Positions 61,689 to 64,000 of a stretch of 64,000 nt of DNA are shown piece by piece. The translations under genes were made by a program, and so were the position numbers. Origin of the DNA: JANNYA01 sp031422315 (GTDB taxonomy: Bacteria; Pseudomonadota; Gammaproteobacteria; Xanthomonadales; SZUA-5); NCBI GenBank assembly GCA_031422315.1, contig JANOQN010000072.1, positions 1 to 64,000 on the forward strand, read 5' to 3'. Each line of letters begins with the position of its first letter. The first letter of the stretch is position 1. The notes beneath the pieces are model-generated. The model had not been told where the DNA came from. It saw only the letters and a program-made list of their open reading frames with translations, and searched no databases.

Positions 61689-62576
61689 ATGCATCTGTCG
61701 CACTCAAAACTACTTTTAATCGCTGTACCGGCTGTTGCCGCTAGCATGGCTATCCTTGCGTTCGGTGAGGTAGCCAGGAGCACTTGGATTATTCAAGTGG
61801 TTGCGACTTGCTTGGCGTGTGCGCTTGCGTTGGTGGGTGCGCTGCTGAGTCGCCGTAACAGCGCCCGTTCCCCAGCCGCCCTGATCATCGTTTTCACACT
61901 GTTCGGGATCGCGGTTACCTTGCTTGCGGACTCGCCAGGGCCCGAGCGCTGGGCATCGCTTGGGCCGATAAACCTCTACGTGGCGCCGGCTCTGTTGCCA
62001 TCATTTCTTGTTGCGTGTTCAGTATGGCTTACCCGGGGTGGGCGATCACAGCACTTCGCGCTCACTGCAATGGTGGGTGCAAGCGTATTGCTGGCGGCTC
62101 AGCCAGATGCATCTCAGGCCCTGGCTTTGCTGGCCGCCTCAGCGCTAGCCGTAGTCAAATCTCCATCAAGATCTTCAGTGTCTATCGTTGCCTTGGCCTT
62201 TGTTGCCCTCGCAACAGTTTGGGCTTTCTTGCAGCCAGATCCGTTGCAGCCCGTTGCGCACGTTGAGGGCGTCTTCGCTTTGGCGCTGGGTCATTCGCTG
62301 TTTGCAGGCGCCGCGGTTATCGCCAGCGCTGCCGCTCTGGTGGTAGGGCTGCATTTGAACGCGTCAAGCGGGCGAAATTGGCTGTCGGTGGTAGCTGTTT
62401 ACTATGCGGTGCTTTTCGCGTGCTCAGTTGCGGGGCTGACACCAGCGCCGCTGATTGGTTACGGCGCGGGCCCCTTGCTCGGCTTTGGGCTTATGGTTGC
62501 GGCGGCAAGTTGGCTCGACGCGAAAGTGCTACCTAACAGTTCGTCGAAACCAACGCCGCTTGGCGACGAGGCTTAG
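61689..62576 (+). CDS. Multi-span membrane protein, integron cassette gene
   Basis: A 295-aa protein with about eight hydrophobic segments and no recognised domain; the stretch 'DSPGPERWASLGPINLYVAPALLPSF' recalls the FtsW/RodA-type 'RW..LG....QPSE' loop, which may be chance. Its last residues, NSSSKPTPLGDEA, are encoded by the attC site, a pattern typical of integron cassette genes. No integrase gene intI is visible. Confidence 0.7.
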   Translation: MHLSHSKLLLIAVPAVAASMAILAFGEVARSTWIIQVVATCLACALALVGALLSRRNSARSPAALIIVFTLFGIAVTLLADSPGPERWASLGPINLYVAPALLPSFLVACSVWLTRGGRSQHFALTAMVGASVLLAAQPDASQALALLAASALAVVKSPSRSSVSIVALAFVALATVWAFLQPDPLQPVAHVEGVFALALGHSLFAGAAVIASAAALVVGLHLNASSGRNWLSVVAVYYAVLFACSVAGLTPAPLIGYGAGPLLGFGLMVAAASWLDAKVLPNSSSKPTPLGDEA

Positions 62577-62590
62577 CTTAGATGTTAGGG
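62531..62590 (+). repeat. attC recombination site of an integron cassette
   Basis: Sixty bp running from ACCTAAC (fits RYYYAAC) to GTTAGGG (near GTTRRRY, last base off), with the typical inner parts AGTTCGTCGAAACC and GGCTTAGCTTAGAT and a hairpin centre. Only one copy is found in the window. Confidence 0.75.
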
Positions 62591-62924
62591 CCCAAACCAA
62601 TCATCCGAGGCGATCTAATACAACGTGCGCGGTGGGGAGCCATTTTCTCAATCATTTATCAAGAACTCGTTGGGCAAAACCGCACACTAGTCATCTATGG
62701 GTTCTAGCGAATTATGCTAGGACGCGCGCAGCCGCTCCCTATCTTGGGTTGAACGAGCCCGGCAGGGTTGCATGAGCTTGGTTTTTCGAGGTCTTTAACA
62801 GTTGGGAGAAGCATTTTGCGCATGTGTTTGTCGACGCAGCGGGCGCTCCTCTATCTGCGTAGAAATGCCTTGCGGGTCGTTACGCTAAGCAAAGCTCGTC
62901 TGCCAAAACCCAAGCTTTATCGAA
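62591..62924. other. Gap without a supported gene
   Basis: Between attC and spoT. A plus-strand frame at 62,768-63,004 has no ribosome site and runs into spoT on the other strand. I see no RNA gene or clear hairpin. Confidence 0.4.
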
Positions 62925-64000
62925 CTACGTCTGCCCCACCCGATGCGCTTTTTGCACGACATCCACGCCGCGCATGCGCCGCAGCAAATCTTCCAGCTGA
63001 TTGACGTGCTGCACTTGCACGGTGAATACGATGACCGCGCTGTCGCCATCGCTAGTGGTTTTTTGAAAATCAATAATATTGACGCGCGCATCGGCAAATG
63101 CAGTAGTCACCCTCGCTAGCACGCCGGGTTGATCGCTGACTTCGATGCGCACCGGCACTAGGAACTCACCGAGCACCGCTTCGTCCCATTTGAGTTGCAG
63201 CATGCGCTCGGGGATTCGGCTGAGCTCCGCTACGTTGTGGCATTCGGCGCGGTGCACCATCAGGCCGCGGCCGGGGCTTAAATAGCCGATAATCAAATCG
63301 CCAGGGATCGGATGGCAGCAGTTGGCAAAGGTTATCGCGCCGCGTTCGGCGCCGCTGATACGGATTACATCTTGGCGCGATTGCAATGCGGCGGCTACCA
63401 CGCCAATGGCTAGTTGACGCGATACCACTTCCGGGGTTCGGTTGCCTAAGCCGACATCGTGCAGCAATTCTTCTAAGCCTTTGAACTTCAAATCGGCCAA
63501 TGTTTGGTGTAGCTGCGCTTCGGGTATGGCGTCTAGCGTGGTGCCTAGGCTGCCGAGGGCGCGATCCAGCATCCGGTGCCCGAGGCTAATAATTTCGTTG
63601 TGCGTCAATGATTTAAGATGCGCGCGAATCGCGGTTCGGGCTTTCGCCGTTACTACTAATTCCAACCACTGTGCTTTCGGCGCGGCGGAGTTTGCCGTCA
63701 CGATTTGAATCGTCTGCCCGGATTGCACCCGCGTATGCAGTGGCACGGTACGGCCGTCAATGCGTGCGGTAACGGCATGATCGCCAACCCAGCTGTGCAC
63801 GGCGTAAGCAAAATCAATCACGCAAGCGGTTGCCGGTAGCGTGATCACTAAGTTTTGCGGAGTGAACACATAGGCTTCGTCGAAAACCAAATCCGATTTC
63901 ACTGCTTCTAAAAACTCAAACGAGCTGCCGACTGCGCTTTGTGCTTTGACCAATTCGCGCATCCATTCGCTGGTTTTTGCACTCGCGGCATCGGCGCTAC
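62925..64000 (-). CDS. spoT: SpoT/RelA (p)ppGpp synthetase-hydrolase, C-terminal part
   Basis: The frame continues through the right edge, so the N-terminal hydrolase and synthetase domains are outside. Visible parts: TGS domain (VFTPQNLVITLPATACVIDFAYAVHSWVG), helical linker, CCHPIPGD zinc-finger-like (RIS) region, and a C-terminal ACT domain (VPVRIEVSDQPGVLARV). This fits SpoT-type full-length enzymes. The stringent-response alarmone is made and destroyed by this protein. Confidence 0.93.
   Translation of the reverse strand, partial: SADAASAKTSEWMRELVKAQSAVGSSFEFLEAVKSDLVFDEAYVFTPQNLVITLPATACVIDFAYAVHSWVGDHAVTARIDGRTVPLHTRVQSGQTIQIVTANSAAPKAQWLELVVTAKARTAIRAHLKSLTHNEIISLGHRMLDRALGSLGTTLDAIPEAQLHQTLADLKFKGLEELLHDVGLGNRTPEVVSRQLAIGVVAAALQSRQDVIRISGAERGAITFANCCHPIPGDLIIGYLSPGRGLMVHRAECHNVAELSRIPERMLQLKWDEAVLGEFLVPVRIEVSDQPGVLARVTTAFADARVNIIDFQKTTSDGDSAVIVFTVQVQHVNQLEDLLRRMRGVDVVQKAHRVGQT

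Noticed and set aside
62768..63004. 78-codon plus-strand frame
   Set aside because: Overlaps spoT on the opposite strand, no ribosome site, Arg/Leu-rich shadow composition.

Overview
The window looks like a gammaproteobacterial chromosome, most likely from the Xanthomonadales (Rhodanobacteraceae-like). This is inferred from the chromosomal genes (an engB / cytochrome c4 / tandem dsbA block, a ubiH-ubiI pair, a LytS/LytTR pair, spoT), from secreted proteins ending in the short 'GFE' tail, and from an integron-type attC site. No rRNA or intact tRNA gene is present, so the assignment is an inference.

Positions 1 to about 41,711 are the right-hand part of an integrative and conjugative element (ICE) of the MPF-G / PFGI-1 / ICEHin1056 type. 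Its left end lies outside the window. The right junction is visible: positions 41,712-41,756 are the 3' part of a tRNA-Lys(UUU) gene, from the anticodon loop to CCA, with no matching 5' half. A tyrosine recombinase gene lies 1.3 kb inside this junction. Reading inward from the left: a partial AAA ATPase; a block of ICE 'housekeeping' genes (DUF3577, a small protein, RadC, DUF932), three of them behind near-identical two-hairpin leaders; cargo (DUF5131, SprT-like, several small proteins); an unknown divergent gene pair (a 591-aa protein with wHTH-like C-terminus, and a 765-aa protein whose C-terminal third is a complete tyrosine recombinase); a two-gene operon with an AcrVA2-like anti-CRISPR homologue; a minus-strand operon with ssb, a ribbon-helix-helix protein and envelope proteins; mqsRA plus an HTH gene; then the large conjugation operon (about 36.9 kb down to 19.5 kb, minus strand, mostly 4-bp overlaps) encoding the MPF-G type IV secretion apparatus and the TraD coupling protein. 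Opposite it lie a repeat-rich oriT candidate and the MobH relaxase gene traI. The right edge carries the integrase, a decayed antitoxin pair and an intact ParDE-type module.

Positions 41,757-64,000 are ordinary chromosome: orphan dipeptide-type ABC permeases, a lipoprotein, an alkane monooxygenase (alkB), secreted proteins, fis, two dsbA-type thioredoxins, cytochrome c4, engB, a class III-like Fic protein, an HNH nuclease, ubiH and ubiI, a histidine kinase / LytTR regulator pair, a TonB-dependent receptor, an IS91-type transposase remnant, a solitary integron cassette with its attC site, and the 3' part of spoT.

The items most worth a second look are the recombinase fusion and its divergent partner (6.6-10.8 kb), the three covarying leader RNAs that bury the ribosome-binding sites (0.4-2.8 kb), the AcrVA2-like operon, the 27-bp minisatellite inside traI, the direct and inverted repeats in front of traI, and the solitary attC cassette.
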